From Azospirillum sp. TSH64 (GTDB taxonomy: Bacteria; Pseudomonadota; Alphaproteobacteria; Azospirillales; Azospirillaceae), in NCBI RefSeq assembly GCF_003116035.1, contig NZ_LGQW01000015.1:5618244-5682243 (forward strand): a stretch of DNA of 64,000 nucleotides. Reading direction: 5' to 3'. The translations under genes were made by a program, and so were the position numbers. The notes under the pieces were generated by a model, which saw only the letters and a program-made list of their open reading frames with translations, was not told the origin of the DNA and did no database searches. Each line of letters begins with the position of its first letter. Position 1 is the first letter of the stretch. Positions 1 to 8,425 of this stretch are shown here, in pieces.

Positions 1-1
1 C

Positions 2-511
2 GTCGTCCGCGCCTTCGGCTGGAGCATGCTGCTGGGGCCGGAGGGGCCGGTCAACGGGGCGCTGATCGCGCTCGGCATCGGCCGGATGAAGCTGCTCTAC
101 AGCGAGGGCACGGTGGTGGTGGCCCTGGTCCACGTCATGCTGCCCTTCATGGTCATCCCGGTCTGGACCTCCTTGCAGAAACTGGACCCGGCGGTGGAGC
201 AGGCGGCGCTGTCCTTCGGCGCCTCGCGCGCCACGGCCATTGTCCGCGTGGTGGCGCCGCAGGTCCTGCCTGGCATCCTGTCTGGAAGCCTGATCGTCTT
301 CGGCCTCAGCGCCAGCGCCTTCGCCATCCCAGGGTTGCTCGGCGGACGGCGGCTGAAGATGGTCGCGACCGTGGTCTACGACCAGTATCTCAGCGACCTC
401 AACTGGCCGATGGGGGCGGCGGTCGCCGTCATCCTGCTCGCCGCCAACCTGATCATCATGCTGACCTACCACCGCATGGTGGAAGGCCACTACCGCCGCC
501 GGCTGGGGTGA
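2..511 (+). CDS. ABC transporter inner-membrane permease, PotB/YdcU type (5' end outside window)
   Basis: This is the C-terminal part of an inner-membrane subunit of a polyamine/opine-type ABC importer; the reading frame is open from the first bases, so the start lies upstream of the window. The stretch PAVEQAALSFGASRATAIVRVVAPQVLPGI (around 170-290) contains the EAA loop that contacts the ATPase, with its typical E-A-A-x3-G pattern, and hydrophobic segments lie on both sides. It is followed after 7 bp by a second permease, as in potBC. No ATPase gene is visible; in this family it usually precedes the permeases, so it is probably just off the left edge (inference). The substrate cannot be read from the permease alone. 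Confidence 0.88.
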   Translation, partial: VVRAFGWSMLLGPEGPVNGALIALGIGRMKLLYSEGTVVVALVHVMLPFMVIPVWTSLQKLDPAVEQAALSFGASRATAIVRVVAPQVLPGILSGSLIVFGLSASAFAIPGLLGGRRLKMVATVVYDQYLSDLNWPMGAAVAVILLAANLIIMLTYHRMVEGHYRRRLG

Positions 512-518
512 GGACGCC

Positions 519-1313
519 ATGACCCGCAACGGACCCGCCGCCCTGTTCTTTCACACTCTCGTCGTCATCTTCATGCTGGCGCCGCTGGTGATCGTCTGCC
601 TCGTCGCCTTCACGCCGGAAAACACCCTGTCGCTGCCGACCAGGGGCTTTTCGCTGCGCTGGTTCGAGGCGGTGTTCCACCATCCGGACTTCGTCCAGTC
701 TTTCTGGAACAGCCTGTGGCTCGCCGTGCTGTCGGCGACGCTGGCGGTGGCGCTGGCGGTGCCGGCCTCGCTCGCCATCACGCGCTGGGAGTTCCCCGGC
801 CGCGGCTTCCTCAATGCGCTGTTCCTGTCGCCGCTGATCATCCCGCATCTGGTGCTGGGCGTCGCCATGCTGCGGCTGTTCGCCGTCGTCGGCGCCGCGG
901 GCAGCTTCGGCTGGCTGGTGGCGGCGCATATGGTGATCGTCACCCCCTATGTGATGCGCCTGCTGATCGCCGCCATCTCCGGCTTCGACCGTAGCGTGGA
1001 ACAGGCCGCCTTCTCGCTCGGCGCCAGCGAGGCCACCGTGTTCCGCCGCGTCACTCTGCCGATGATCCTGCCCGGCGTCACCGGCGGCTGGCTGATCGCC
1101 TTCATCAACAGCTTCGACGAGCTGACCATGTCCATCTTCATCACCTCGCCGTCCACGGTGACGCTGCCGGTGCGGATGTACATGTACGCCACCGAATCCA
1201 TCGACCCGATGATGGCGGCGGTTTCGGCGCTGATCATCGGCATCACCGCGGTCGCCGTGCTTCTGCTCGACCGTGTCTATGGGTTGGACCGCATCCTGGT
1301 CGGCCAGCACTGA
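519..1313 (+). CDS. ABC transporter inner-membrane permease, PotC/YdcV type
   Basis: Second membrane subunit of the same importer, 264 aa, the normal length for PotC-like proteins. It has an N-terminal membrane segment (about residues 9-31), several further hydrophobic helices and an EAA loop near residues 155-185 reading VEQAAFSLGASEATVFRRVT. The ATG lies 7 bp after the previous stop, which implies co-translation. PotC-family permeases pair with a PotB-type partner and a PotA-type ATPase to import polyamines, opines or related cationic or amino compounds. The downstream oxidase genes suggest an opine or imino/amino acid substrate rather than plain spermidine; that is inference from context. 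Confidence 0.9.
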   Translation: MTRNGPAALFFHTLVVIFMLAPLVIVCLVAFTPENTLSLPTRGFSLRWFEAVFHHPDFVQSFWNSLWLAVLSATLAVALAVPASLAITRWEFPGRGFLNALFLSPLIIPHLVLGVAMLRLFAVVGAAGSFGWLVAAHMVIVTPYVMRLLIAAISGFDRSVEQAAFSLGASEATVFRRVTLPMILPGVTGGWLIAFINSFDELTMSIFITSPSTVTLPVRMYMYATESIDPMMAAVSALIIGITAVAVLLLDRVYGLDRILVGQH

Positions 1314-1353
1314 GCGTCCGCTCCGGCCGTCCTCTCCTCGGAGACCAGTCATC

Positions 1354-1644
1354 ATGGCTTTGCTGCAGCGTGTGGCCGAACAGGGCCGGCGCGTGGTCCG
1401 CTTCACCCTCGACGGGCGTCCGGTGGAGGCGCTCGAGGGCGACACCATCCTGACGGCCATGCTCACCAACGGCGACCGGCTGCGCCGGACGGAATTCGCC
1501 GACACCCCGCGCGCCGGCTTCTGCATGATGGGCGCCTGCCAGGATTGCTGGGTGCGGACGGAGGAGGGCGAGCGGCTGCGCGCCTGCGGCACCTTCATCG
1601 CCGACGGCATGCGCCTCGTGAGCGGCGGGGAGTGGACGCAGTGA
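1354..1644 (+). CDS. [2Fe-2S] ferredoxin-like small subunit of an opine/hydroxyproline-type oxidase
   Basis: A 96-aa protein with a plant-ferredoxin-like cluster site: C-x4-C-x2-C in the segment FCMMGACQDCWV and a fourth Cys in RACGTF. Small subunits of this kind are the gamma subunit of heterotrimeric FAD dehydrogenases such as D-hydroxyproline dehydrogenase, the opine oxidases and hydrogen cyanide synthase (HcnA). The start at 1354 (MALLQRV) is chosen because conservation begins there; an in-frame upstream ATG at 1273 would overlap the permease. The stop overlaps the GTG of the next gene (GTGA), so translation is coupled. It probably carries electrons between the two flavin subunits. Confidence 0.85.
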   Translation: MALLQRVAEQGRRVVRFTLDGRPVEALEGDTILTAMLTNGDRLRRTEFADTPRAGFCMMGACQDCWVRTEEGERLRACGTFIADGMRLVSGGEWTQ

Positions 1645-3029
1645 GCGAATCTCTTCTCCCTCCCGTCATCGTCGGCGCCGGCCCGGCCGGCATCCGCGCG
1701 GCGGAACGGCTGGTCGCCGCCGGCCTGCGCCCGGTGGTGGTCGACGAGGCGGCGCGCTGGGGCGGCCAGATCTACCGCCAGCCTCCGGATGGCGGCTTCA
1801 CCCGGCCGAAAAGCGCGCTGTATGGGTTCGAGGCCGGTAAGGCCGACGCGGTTCACCGTGCCATGGCGGCGATCCGCGACCGGGTCGACTACCGTCCACG
1901 CACGCTGGTGTGGAACTGCGAGGCAGGCGCGCTCGACCTGCTGAGCGATGGGGCGAGCGAGACTCTGCCCTTCAGCCATCTGATCCTGGCGACGGGCGCC
2001 ACCGACCGCGTGCTGCCCTTCCCCGGCTGGACCCTGCCCGGCGTCTTCACGCTCGGCGGGTCGCAGGTCGCGCTGAAGTTCCAGGGCTGCGCCGTCGGCC
2101 GGCGGGTGGCCTTCCTCGGCACCGGGCCGCTGCTCTATCTGGTCGCTTACCAGTATCTGAAGGCAGGCGTCGAGGTGGCGGGGGTGTTCGACACCACGCC
2201 CTTCGCCGCCCAGGCCCGCGCCACCGCCGGCATGCTGCGCGACCCGGCGACGCTGGCGAAGGGGCTGCTGTTCGTCGGCTGGCTGCGCGCCCACGGCGTG
2301 CCGATCCACAACGGCGTCCGTCCGGTGCGTGCCGAGGGTGCGGAGCGGGTCGATGCGCTGGTCTGGCGCGATGCCCGTGGGCAGGAACGGCGCACCTCCT
2401 GCGACGCCGTCGCCTTCGGGCTTGGTCTGCGGTCGGAAACCCAGCTGGCCGACCTCGCCGGCTGCCGCTTCCGCTTCGACGAGGCCGACCGGGCCTGGCT
2501 GCCGGAGCGGGACGGGGCAGGGCGCAGCTCGGTTGCTGGCGTCTATCTGGCCGGCGATGGCAGCGGCATTGCCGGTGCCGACGCGGCGGAACTGGCGGGC
2601 GAGCGCGCGGCGCTGGCCCTGCTGGAGGATCGCGGGCTGCCGGTCGAAGCCGCAAGGGTCAAGGAGCTGGACGGCCGGCTCGCCCGCATCGCCGCCTTCC
2701 GCCGCAGCCTGTCGGCCGCCTTCCCCTTCCCGGCGGACTGGGCCGACGCGATTGCCGACGACACGATGATCTGCCGCTGCGAAGGCATTACCGCCGGTGC
2801 GGTGCGCGAGGTCGCCCGCAGCGGACAGGCCCGCGAGATGAACCGCGCCAAGGCGCTGACCCGTGCCGGCATGGGCCGCTGCCAGGGCCGCATGTGCAGC
2901 GCCACCACGGTGGAGCTGCTGTCCCGCACGCTCGGCACCGGGCCGGATGGGGTGGGGCGCCTGCGGGCGCAGCCGCCGATCAAGCCGCTGCCGGTCTCCG
3001 CCGGTGCCGAGCGGCGGGAGGTCGCGTGA
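1641..3029 (+). CDS. FAD-dependent oxidoreductase with C-terminal BFD-like [2Fe-2S] site (opine/hydroxyproline oxidase alpha subunit)
   Basis: A 462-aa flavoprotein. The N-terminus has the dinucleotide-binding motif VGAGPAGIRAAERL, the middle has a second Rossmann half (around residues 155-190), and the C-terminal region has C-x-C (ICRCEGIT) and, about 33 residues on, C-x4-C (GRCQGRMC), the layout of a BFD-like [2Fe-2S] site. This is the architecture of HcnB, opine oxidase subunit A and the alpha subunit of D-hydroxyproline dehydrogenase. The GTG start overlaps the stop of the ferredoxin-like gene, and the next flavoprotein starts on the stop codon of this one. Which substrate is oxidised cannot be settled from sequence. 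Confidence 0.85.
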   Translation: MSESLLPPVIVGAGPAGIRAAERLVAAGLRPVVVDEAARWGGQIYRQPPDGGFTRPKSALYGFEAGKADAVHRAMAAIRDRVDYRPRTLVWNCEAGALDLLSDGASETLPFSHLILATGATDRVLPFPGWTLPGVFTLGGSQVALKFQGCAVGRRVAFLGTGPLLYLVAYQYLKAGVEVAGVFDTTPFAAQARATAGMLRDPATLAKGLLFVGWLRAHGVPIHNGVRPVRAEGAERVDALVWRDARGQERRTSCDAVAFGLGLRSETQLADLAGCRFRFDEADRAWLPERDGAGRSSVAGVYLAGDGSGIAGADAAELAGERAALALLEDRGLPVEAARVKELDGRLARIAAFRRSLSAAFPFPADWADAIADDTMICRCEGITAGAVREVARSGQAREMNRAKALTRAGMGRCQGRMCSATTVELLSRTLGTGPDGVGRLRAQPPIKPLPVSAGAERREVA

Positions 3030-4147
3030 TGCGGGAACGGATCGAGTGCGATGTCGCCATCGTCGGCGGTGGGATCGTCGGCGGGTCGGCGGCGCTGTTC
3101 CTGCGGCAGGCCGGCCTGTCGGTGACGCTGCTGGAACGCGACTGGTGCGGCGCCAAGGCCAGCGGCGTCAATTTCGGCGGCGTGCGCCGGCAGGGCCGCC
3201 CACTGGAGCAACTGCCGCTGTCCCAGCGCGCCCACGCCATCTGGGGCCGCCTACCGGAGCTGCTGGGCACCGACGCCGAATATATCCGCTCCGGCCATCT
3301 GAAGCTGGCGCGCAGCGAACCCGATCTTGCCTCCCTGATCGACTACCGCGAGCGCAGCCAGGGTTTCGGTCTCGGGCTGGAGATCGTCACGGGCGAGGAG
3401 TTCCGCCGCCGTTGGCCGGCGCTGGGCGACCGGGCCATCGGCGGCTCGCTCTGTCCGGAGGACGGTCACGCCAACCCGCGCCTCGTCTCCCCCGCCTTCG
3501 CCCGTGCCGCTGCCAGGCTGGGTGCGGTGGTGCGCGAACAGACGCCGGTCGACCGGGTCGAGAAGGACGGCGACCGCTTCGTCCTGCTCAGCGGCGACGT
3601 TCTGGAGGTGCGCGCCCGCTTCCTGCTGAACACCGCCGGAGCCTGGTCCCGGCGGGTGGCGGAAGCCTTCGGCGAGCCGGTGCCGCTGGAATCGCTCCAT
3701 CCCAACATGGCGGTGACGGAGCCGCTGCCCCGTTTCCTCGACGTCAACATCGGGGTGGAGGGCGGCGGCGTCTATGGCCGGCAGGTGCCGCGCGGCAACA
3801 TGGTGGTCGGCGGCGGGCGCGGCTTCGCGCTGGATGCCGACCGCGCCCGGCCGCAGCGCGACGCCGTGCTGACCCTGATGCGCGACGCGGCGGAGCTGTT
3901 CCCGCAGCTGCGCCACGCCCACGTCATCCGCTGCTGGACCGGGGTGGAGGGTTACACGCCCGACCGCAACCCGATCGTCGGCCCCAGCCGCACCACGCCC
4001 GGCCTGTTCCACGCCTTCGGCTTCTCCGGCGCCGGTTTCCAGATCGGCCCCGGCGTCGGCCAGACGCTGGCCGAACTGGTCACGACCGGCGGGACGCCGA
4101 TGCCGCTGGAGCCCTTCCGCATCGACCGCTTCACACCGACCGCTTAA
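3029..4147 (+). CDS. FAD-dependent amino/imino acid oxidase, DAO family (catalytic beta subunit)
   Basis: A 372-aa D-amino-acid-oxidase-fold protein with the N-terminal FAD motif VAIVGGGIVGGSAALF and the C-terminal DAO segment GFSGAGFQIGPGVG that closes on the flavin. Length and motifs match HcnC, opine oxidase subunit B, and the beta subunit of D-hydroxyproline dehydrogenase, which are the substrate-oxidising subunits of such trimers. The ATG overlaps the previous TGA by one base; an adjacent in-frame GTG at 3026 is the alternative start. With its two upstream partners it should form a membrane-linked dehydrogenase that breaks down whatever the flanking ABC transporter imports. Cyanide synthase is less likely because such genes are not flanked by uptake genes. 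Confidence 0.87.
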   Translation: MRERIECDVAIVGGGIVGGSAALFLRQAGLSVTLLERDWCGAKASGVNFGGVRRQGRPLEQLPLSQRAHAIWGRLPELLGTDAEYIRSGHLKLARSEPDLASLIDYRERSQGFGLGLEIVTGEEFRRRWPALGDRAIGGSLCPEDGHANPRLVSPAFARAAARLGAVVREQTPVDRVEKDGDRFVLLSGDVLEVRARFLLNTAGAWSRRVAEAFGEPVPLESLHPNMAVTEPLPRFLDVNIGVEGGGVYGRQVPRGNMVVGGGRGFALDADRARPQRDAVLTLMRDAAELFPQLRHAHVIRCWTGVEGYTPDRNPIVGPSRTTPGLFHAFGFSGAGFQIGPGVGQTLAELVTTGGTPMPLEPFRIDRFTPTA

Positions 4148-4179
4148 GATCCCATCCCTTGGCCCCTTGGAGGACGTGC

Positions 4180-5241
4180 ATGCCCACCTTGCGTTCCCTG
4201 TCGCTCACCGGTCTCGCCACGGTTGCCATCACGGCCGCCGCCGCCCTCTCCACCCCCGCCGCCGCCCAGACCAAGACGGTCTACATCGGCATGAACGGCG
4301 GCACGATGGAGAAGACCTACACCGAGCATGTCTTCCCCGCCTTCGAGAAGGCGACCGGCATCAAGGTGGTGGTCGTTCCCGGCACCTCGTCCGACATCCT
4401 GGCCAAGCTGCAGGCCCAGAAGGACAATCCGCAGATGCACGTCGTCTTCCTGGACGACGGGCTGATGTACCGCGCCATCGGCATGGGCCTGTGCCAGAAG
4501 ATGGACAGCTCGCCGGTGCTGAACGACGTCTACCAGTCCGCGCGCCTGAAGGGCGACATGGCGGTCGGCGTCAACATGGGCATGACCGGTCTCGCCTATA
4601 ACAAGGCGATGTTCGACGAGAAGGGCTGGGCGCCGCCGACCAGCTGGATGGATCTGGCTGATCCCAAGTACAAGGGCAAGATCGTCGTCCAGTCGGCCGC
4701 CAGCAGCTCCTTCGGCCTGCACGCCTTCCTGATGTACAACCGCATCAAGGGCGGCACCGAGGGCAATGTCGATCCGGGCTTCACCACCTGGCGCAAGACC
4801 ATCGGCCCGAACGTGCTGGAATACATCCCCAGCTCGGCCAAGATCGCCGAGATGGTGCAGACCAACGAGGCGGCCATCTTCCCGCTGACCCCGACCGGCG
4901 TCGGCAGCCTGAAGGCCAAGGGCATTCCGGTGGAATACGCCCAGCCCAAGGAAGGCTCGGTCGTCCTTATGGTCGGCGAGTGCGTCGTCGCCAAGAACCC
5001 GGACAACGAGGCCGCGCAGAAGCTGGCCGCCTACCTGCTCGGGCCGGAGGCGCAGCTCGCCGCCCTGCAGTACGGCGCGCAGATCCCGTCCAACACCAAG
5101 GTCACCGCGCCGGCCGACGTCGCCGACGAGATGAACAAGTTCCAGGGCTACATGAAGAACGCCGTCACGGTGGACTGGGACGTCATCAACGAGAAGCGCC
5201 CGGATTGGAACCAGCGCTGGAACAAGGAAATCGAACGGTAA
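4180..5241 (+). CDS. Periplasmic substrate-binding protein of a polyamine/opine-type ABC transporter
   Basis: A 353-aa PotD-like extracellular binding protein (bacterial solute-binding family 1/8 type). It has a signal peptide of about 29 residues ending in AAA-Q, followed by TKTVYIGMNGGTMEKTY, typical of the first strand and helix of these proteins; the mature part contains the expected GVNMGMTGLAYNKAMFDEKG hinge segment. A GGAGG ribosome site lies 6 bp before the ATG. It is the last gene of the operon, after the permeases and oxidase genes, and is followed at once by a strong terminator. It should capture the substrate in the periplasm; the ligand is unknown, with opines, polyamines and hydroxyproline as candidates. 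Confidence 0.9.
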   Translation: MPTLRSLSLTGLATVAITAAAALSTPAAAQTKTVYIGMNGGTMEKTYTEHVFPAFEKATGIKVVVVPGTSSDILAKLQAQKDNPQMHVVFLDDGLMYRAIGMGLCQKMDSSPVLNDVYQSARLKGDMAVGVNMGMTGLAYNKAMFDEKGWAPPTSWMDLADPKYKGKIVVQSAASSSFGLHAFLMYNRIKGGTEGNVDPGFTTWRKTIGPNVLEYIPSSAKIAEMVQTNEAAIFPLTPTGVGSLKAKGIPVEYAQPKEGSVVLMVGECVVAKNPDNEAAQKLAAYLLGPEAQLAALQYGAQIPSNTKVTAPADVADEMNKFQGYMKNAVTVDWDVINEKRPDWNQRWNKEIER

Positions 5242-5253
5242 TCGGGACATGAA

Positions 5254-5285
5254 AAAAGGGGGCGGAAACGCCCCCTTTTCTTTTT
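5254..5285. terminator. Bidirectional intrinsic terminator
   Basis: A perfect 11-bp stem (AAAAGGGGGCG / CGCCCCCTTTT) closes on a GAAA tetraloop and is followed by a further T run. Because the stem itself ends in A4/T4 it can work in both directions. It sits between the end of the ABC/oxidase operon and the convergent DAHP synthase gene. Confidence 0.93.
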
Positions 5286-5298
5286 GCCGAAACGATGC

Positions 5299-6690
5299 TT
5301 ACTCAGCCGCCACCGCGGCGCGGCGCCGGGCCTCGCGGGACTGGCGGCCTTCCTTCAGCTTCTCCGACAGCAGGAACGCCAGTTCCAGCGACTGGCTGGC
5401 GTTCAGGCGCGGATCGCAGGCGGTGTGGTAGCGCAGGGCCAGATTGTGATCGGTGATCGCCTGGGCGCCGCCCGTGCACTCCGTCACGTCCTGGCCGGTC
5501 AGCTCGAAATGCACGCCGCCGGCATGGGTGCCCTCGGCCTGATGCACCTCGAAGAAGCCTCTGGCCTCGGCCAGAACCCGCTCGACGGGGCGGGTCTTGT
5601 AGCCGGTGGTCGACTTGATCGTGTTGCCGTGCATCGGGTCGCAGGACCACACCACCGTGCGGCCTTCGCGCTGGACCTTGCGCAGCAGCGGCGGGAACTT
5701 CTCCGCCACCTTGTCGGAGCCCATGCGCACGATCAGCGTCAGGCGCCCGGCCTCGTTGGTCGGGTTCAGGATGTCGATCAGGCGGATCAACTCGTCCGGG
5801 TCGGTGGTCGGGCCGCACTTCAGGCCGATGGGGTTCTTCACCCCGCGCAGGAACTCGACATGGGCGCCGTCGGGCTGGCGGGTGCGGTCGCCGATCCACA
5901 GCATGTGGGCCGACACGTCGTACCAGTCGCCGGTGGTGCTGTCGACGCGGGTCAGCGCCTGCTCGAACGGCAGCAGCAGCGCCTCATGGCTGGTGAAGAA
6001 GTCGGTCTCGCGGATCTGCGGGGTGGTCTCCGCGGTGATGCCGCACGCGGCCATGAAGGCCAGCGTCTCGTCGAGCCGGGTGGCCAGCTCCTGGAAATGC
6101 TCGCCGGCCGGCGACTTCTCGACGAAGCTCAGCGTCCACTGATGGACCTTGTGCAGGTCGGCATAGCCGCCCTGGGCGAAGGCGCGCAGCAGGTTCAGCG
6201 TCGCGGCGGCCTGGGTGTAGGCCTGCATCATGCGCTCCGGATCGGGAACGCGGGCGTCGCTGGTGAAGTCGAAGCCGTTGACGATGTCGCCGCGGTAGGA
6301 CGGCAGGTCCACCCCGTCGATGGTCTCCATGTCGGCCGAGCGCGGCTTGGCGAACTGGCCGGCCATGCGGCCCACCTTGATGACCGGGATCGAGGCGCCG
6401 AAGGTCAGCACCACGGCCATCTGCAGCAGGACGCGGAAGGTGTCGCGGATGTTGTTGGGGTGGAACTCGGCGAAGCTCTCGGCGCAATCGCCGCCCTGCA
6501 GCAGGAAGGCCTGGCCGGCGGCGGCCTCGGCCAGCTTGGCCTTCAGACGGCGGGCCTCGCCGGCAAAGACGAGCGGCGGATAGGAGGACAGGCGCTGTTC
6601 GACCGCCTCGACCTTGGACAGGTCGGGATAAGTCGGCAACTGCTTCGCCGGTTTCGTCCTCCAACTGGCGGGTGTCCAACGCTCGACCAT
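5299..6690 (-). CDS. aroG: 3-deoxy-7-phosphoheptulonate (DAHP) synthase, class II
   Basis: Condenses phosphoenolpyruvate and erythrose 4-phosphate, the first step of the shikimate route to aromatic amino acids. The 463-aa protein is the plant-like (type II) form: it begins MVERWTPASWRTKPAKQ and contains QGGDCAESF, VGRMAGQFAKPRS and the DPMHGN segment that contributes metal and phosphate ligands. The length is normal for class II enzymes. It is transcribed alone, convergent with the upstream operon across a shared terminator, and its promoter lies in the divergent gap before the MFS gene. The gene symbol varies in annotation (aroF, aroG, aroA-II), so the product is surer than the symbol. Confidence 0.95.
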   Translation of the reverse strand: MVERWTPASWRTKPAKQLPTYPDLSKVEAVEQRLSSYPPLVFAGEARRLKAKLAEAAAGQAFLLQGGDCAESFAEFHPNNIRDTFRVLLQMAVVLTFGASIPVIKVGRMAGQFAKPRSADMETIDGVDLPSYRGDIVNGFDFTSDARVPDPERMMQAYTQAAATLNLLRAFAQGGYADLHKVHQWTLSFVEKSPAGEHFQELATRLDETLAFMAACGITAETTPQIRETDFFTSHEALLLPFEQALTRVDSTTGDWYDVSAHMLWIGDRTRQPDGAHVEFLRGVKNPIGLKCGPTTDPDELIRLIDILNPTNEAGRLTLIVRMGSDKVAEKFPPLLRKVQREGRTVVWSCDPMHGNTIKSTTGYKTRPVERVLAEARGFFEVHQAEGTHAGGVHFELTGQDVTECTGGAQAITDHNLALRYHTACDPRLNASQSLELAFLLSEKLKEGRQSREARRRAAVAAE

Positions 6691-7011
6691 GACGCGCCTG
6701 CTCTTCCTTGACGATTGCGGAACGGGGGCCGGGCGGGCGGCGAACGACCGGCGGCTGAACCCGTGGGAGGTACTCTATAGCGCGACTCGAGGAAACTTTT
6801 CCATAGTTTCGGCTCCCTTGCCGGCAATGCTGTGCCGCGGGCATAGGCCGCCTGCCACCGGGGGTGATTTCAGATGAAAGGAAATTCGCGTCGGACCCTC
6901 GTGCTCCTGCCCGATGGGCAGGGACCGGATCGGCAGGGGCCGCTGGCGGCGGATGCCCGCGGCCTTTATACATCGGGGGCAATGGACCATCCCCCGAGAG
7001 GAGCCTTCCCG
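6691..7011. other. Divergent intergenic region between aroG and the MFS gene
   Basis: About 320 bp without a convincing gene. On the minus strand a CTATAGAG stretch near 6773-6780 could be the -10 of aroG. On the plus side TTTATACAT at 6965-6973 is a possible -10 for the MFS gene. In-frame ATGs at 6874 and 6982 would extend the MFS protein into this region, but the residues they add are hydrophilic and unlike the family. Confidence 0.4.
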
Positions 7012-8376
7012 GTGAAACCGACATCCTGGCGGACAACGCGCCTGTCCTCCTGGGGGCAGGCCCTGGCGGTCTACCGCGACCCGCGCGTGCTGGCGATCCT
7101 GTTCCTCGGTTTCTCCGAAGGGCTGCCGCTGGCGCTGACCGGCGCCACGCTGAATGTCTGGCTGACCGAGCAGGGCGTCAGCCGGACCAACATCGGGCTG
7201 TTCGCGCTGGTCACCATGCCCTATGCGCTGAAATTCCTGTGGGCGCCGCTGATCGACCGGCTGCGCCTGCCGGTGATGACGCGGTTGTTCGGGCGTCGTC
7301 GCGGCTGGGCGCTGACGGCGCAGGCGGCGCTGATCGCGGCATTGCTGGGGCTTGGGACCACCGATCCGGGGCAGGATCTGTGGTGGACCGCCATGTGCGC
7401 GGTGCTGGTCGCCTTCTGCTCGGCCAGCCAGGACATCGTGGTCGATGCCTATCGCGTCGAGGTGCTGGAGGAGAACCAGCAGGCCGCCGGTGCGGCGGTT
7501 CTGGTGCTGGGCTATCGCTTCGGCATGATGGCGGCGGGGGCGGGCGCCCTCTACATCGCGCAATTCCACGGCTGGCGCACGGCCTACGAGGTGATGGCCG
7601 GGCTGGTCCTGGTCGGCATGGCGACCGTCCTGCTGTGCCGCGAACCGAAGGAGCCGCCGCCGAACGCCCGCGAAAAACTGATCGCCGAATGGCTGGGCCG
7701 CCGGCCGCATCTGTCGGGCCGCAGCGCCGTGCTTCTCGCCTGGATCTATGGTGCGGTGGTGGCGCCCTTCGCCCAGTTCACGGAGCGGCGCGGCTGGGTG
7801 GTGATCCTGGCCTTCATCGCCAGCTACAAGCTGGGGGAGGTTCTGGCCGGCCAGATGTCCTCGACCTTCTACATCAGCCTGGGCTTCACCAAGGTGGAGA
7901 TCGCCAACGTCAGCAAGCTGTTCGGCCTGTGGGCGACCATCGCCGGCGGCCTGCTGGGCGGCTTGCTGGTGGGGAAGGTCGGCGTACTGCGCGGCCTGAT
8001 GATCGGCGGCATCCTGCAGATGGTGTCGAACTTCGGCTATGTCCTGCTGGCCTGGAGCGGCAACGACGTGTCGATGCTGGCGGTCACCGTGGCGGTGGAG
8101 AATGTCTGCGGCGGCATCGCCACCTCGGCCTTCGTCGCCTATCTGTCCAGCCTGTGCAACGTCGCCTACACGGCGACCCAGTATGCGCTGCTGTCCAGCC
8201 TGTACAAGCTGGGCGGCGACCTGTTCGGCGCCTCGTCGGGCTGGCTGGCGGAGCGGATGGACTGGGTCAGCTTTTTCCTGCTGTCGATGGCCGGCGCCAT
8301 TCCGGCCCTGTGCCTGCTGATCTGGCTGATGGGCCTGCACAGGCGCGAGCAAGAGGCCGCCGTCCCCGCACAGTGA
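7012..8376 (+). CDS. MFS permease, AmpG-like
   Basis: A 454-aa integral membrane protein with about 12 to 14 hydrophobic helices. The first helix contains FLGFSEGLPLALTG and is followed by LNVWLTEQGVS and KFLWAPLIDR, the N-terminal pattern of AmpG, the inner-membrane importer of GlcNAc-anhydro-muropeptides used in cell-wall recycling and beta-lactamase signalling. The start is placed at GTG 7012 because GAGAGGAG lies 8 bp upstream and homology begins there; ATG 6982 or 6874 are alternatives. NagZ, which acts on the imported muropeptides, is encoded at 54493-55533 in this same window. AmpG-like permeases also include carriers of unknown substrate, so the assignment is at family level. Confidence 0.82.
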   Translation: MKPTSWRTTRLSSWGQALAVYRDPRVLAILFLGFSEGLPLALTGATLNVWLTEQGVSRTNIGLFALVTMPYALKFLWAPLIDRLRLPVMTRLFGRRRGWALTAQAALIAALLGLGTTDPGQDLWWTAMCAVLVAFCSASQDIVVDAYRVEVLEENQQAAGAAVLVLGYRFGMMAAGAGALYIAQFHGWRTAYEVMAGLVLVGMATVLLCREPKEPPPNAREKLIAEWLGRRPHLSGRSAVLLAWIYGAVVAPFAQFTERRGWVVILAFIASYKLGEVLAGQMSSTFYISLGFTKVEIANVSKLFGLWATIAGGLLGGLLVGKVGVLRGLMIGGILQMVSNFGYVLLAWSGNDVSMLAVTVAVENVCGGIATSAFVAYLSSLCNVAYTATQYALLSSLYKLGGDLFGASSGWLAERMDWVSFFLLSMAGAIPALCLLIWLMGLHRREQEAAVPAQ

Positions 8377-8425
8377 CGGGGACGGCGATGCCGGAGGAGC
8401 CTGTTATCAGCCTCCGCCATTAGCC

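Noticed and set aside
456..2309. Very long minus-strand open frame (over 600 codons) opposite the permease and oxidase genes
   Set aside because: Composition is Arg/Gln/His/Gly-rich with no domain, typical of the antisense shadow of GC-rich genes; the plus strand has clear families.
1354..4147. Hydrogen cyanide synthase hcnABC
   Set aside because: The three subunit types match, but placement inside an ABC uptake operon favours opine, hydroxyproline or amino acid oxidation.
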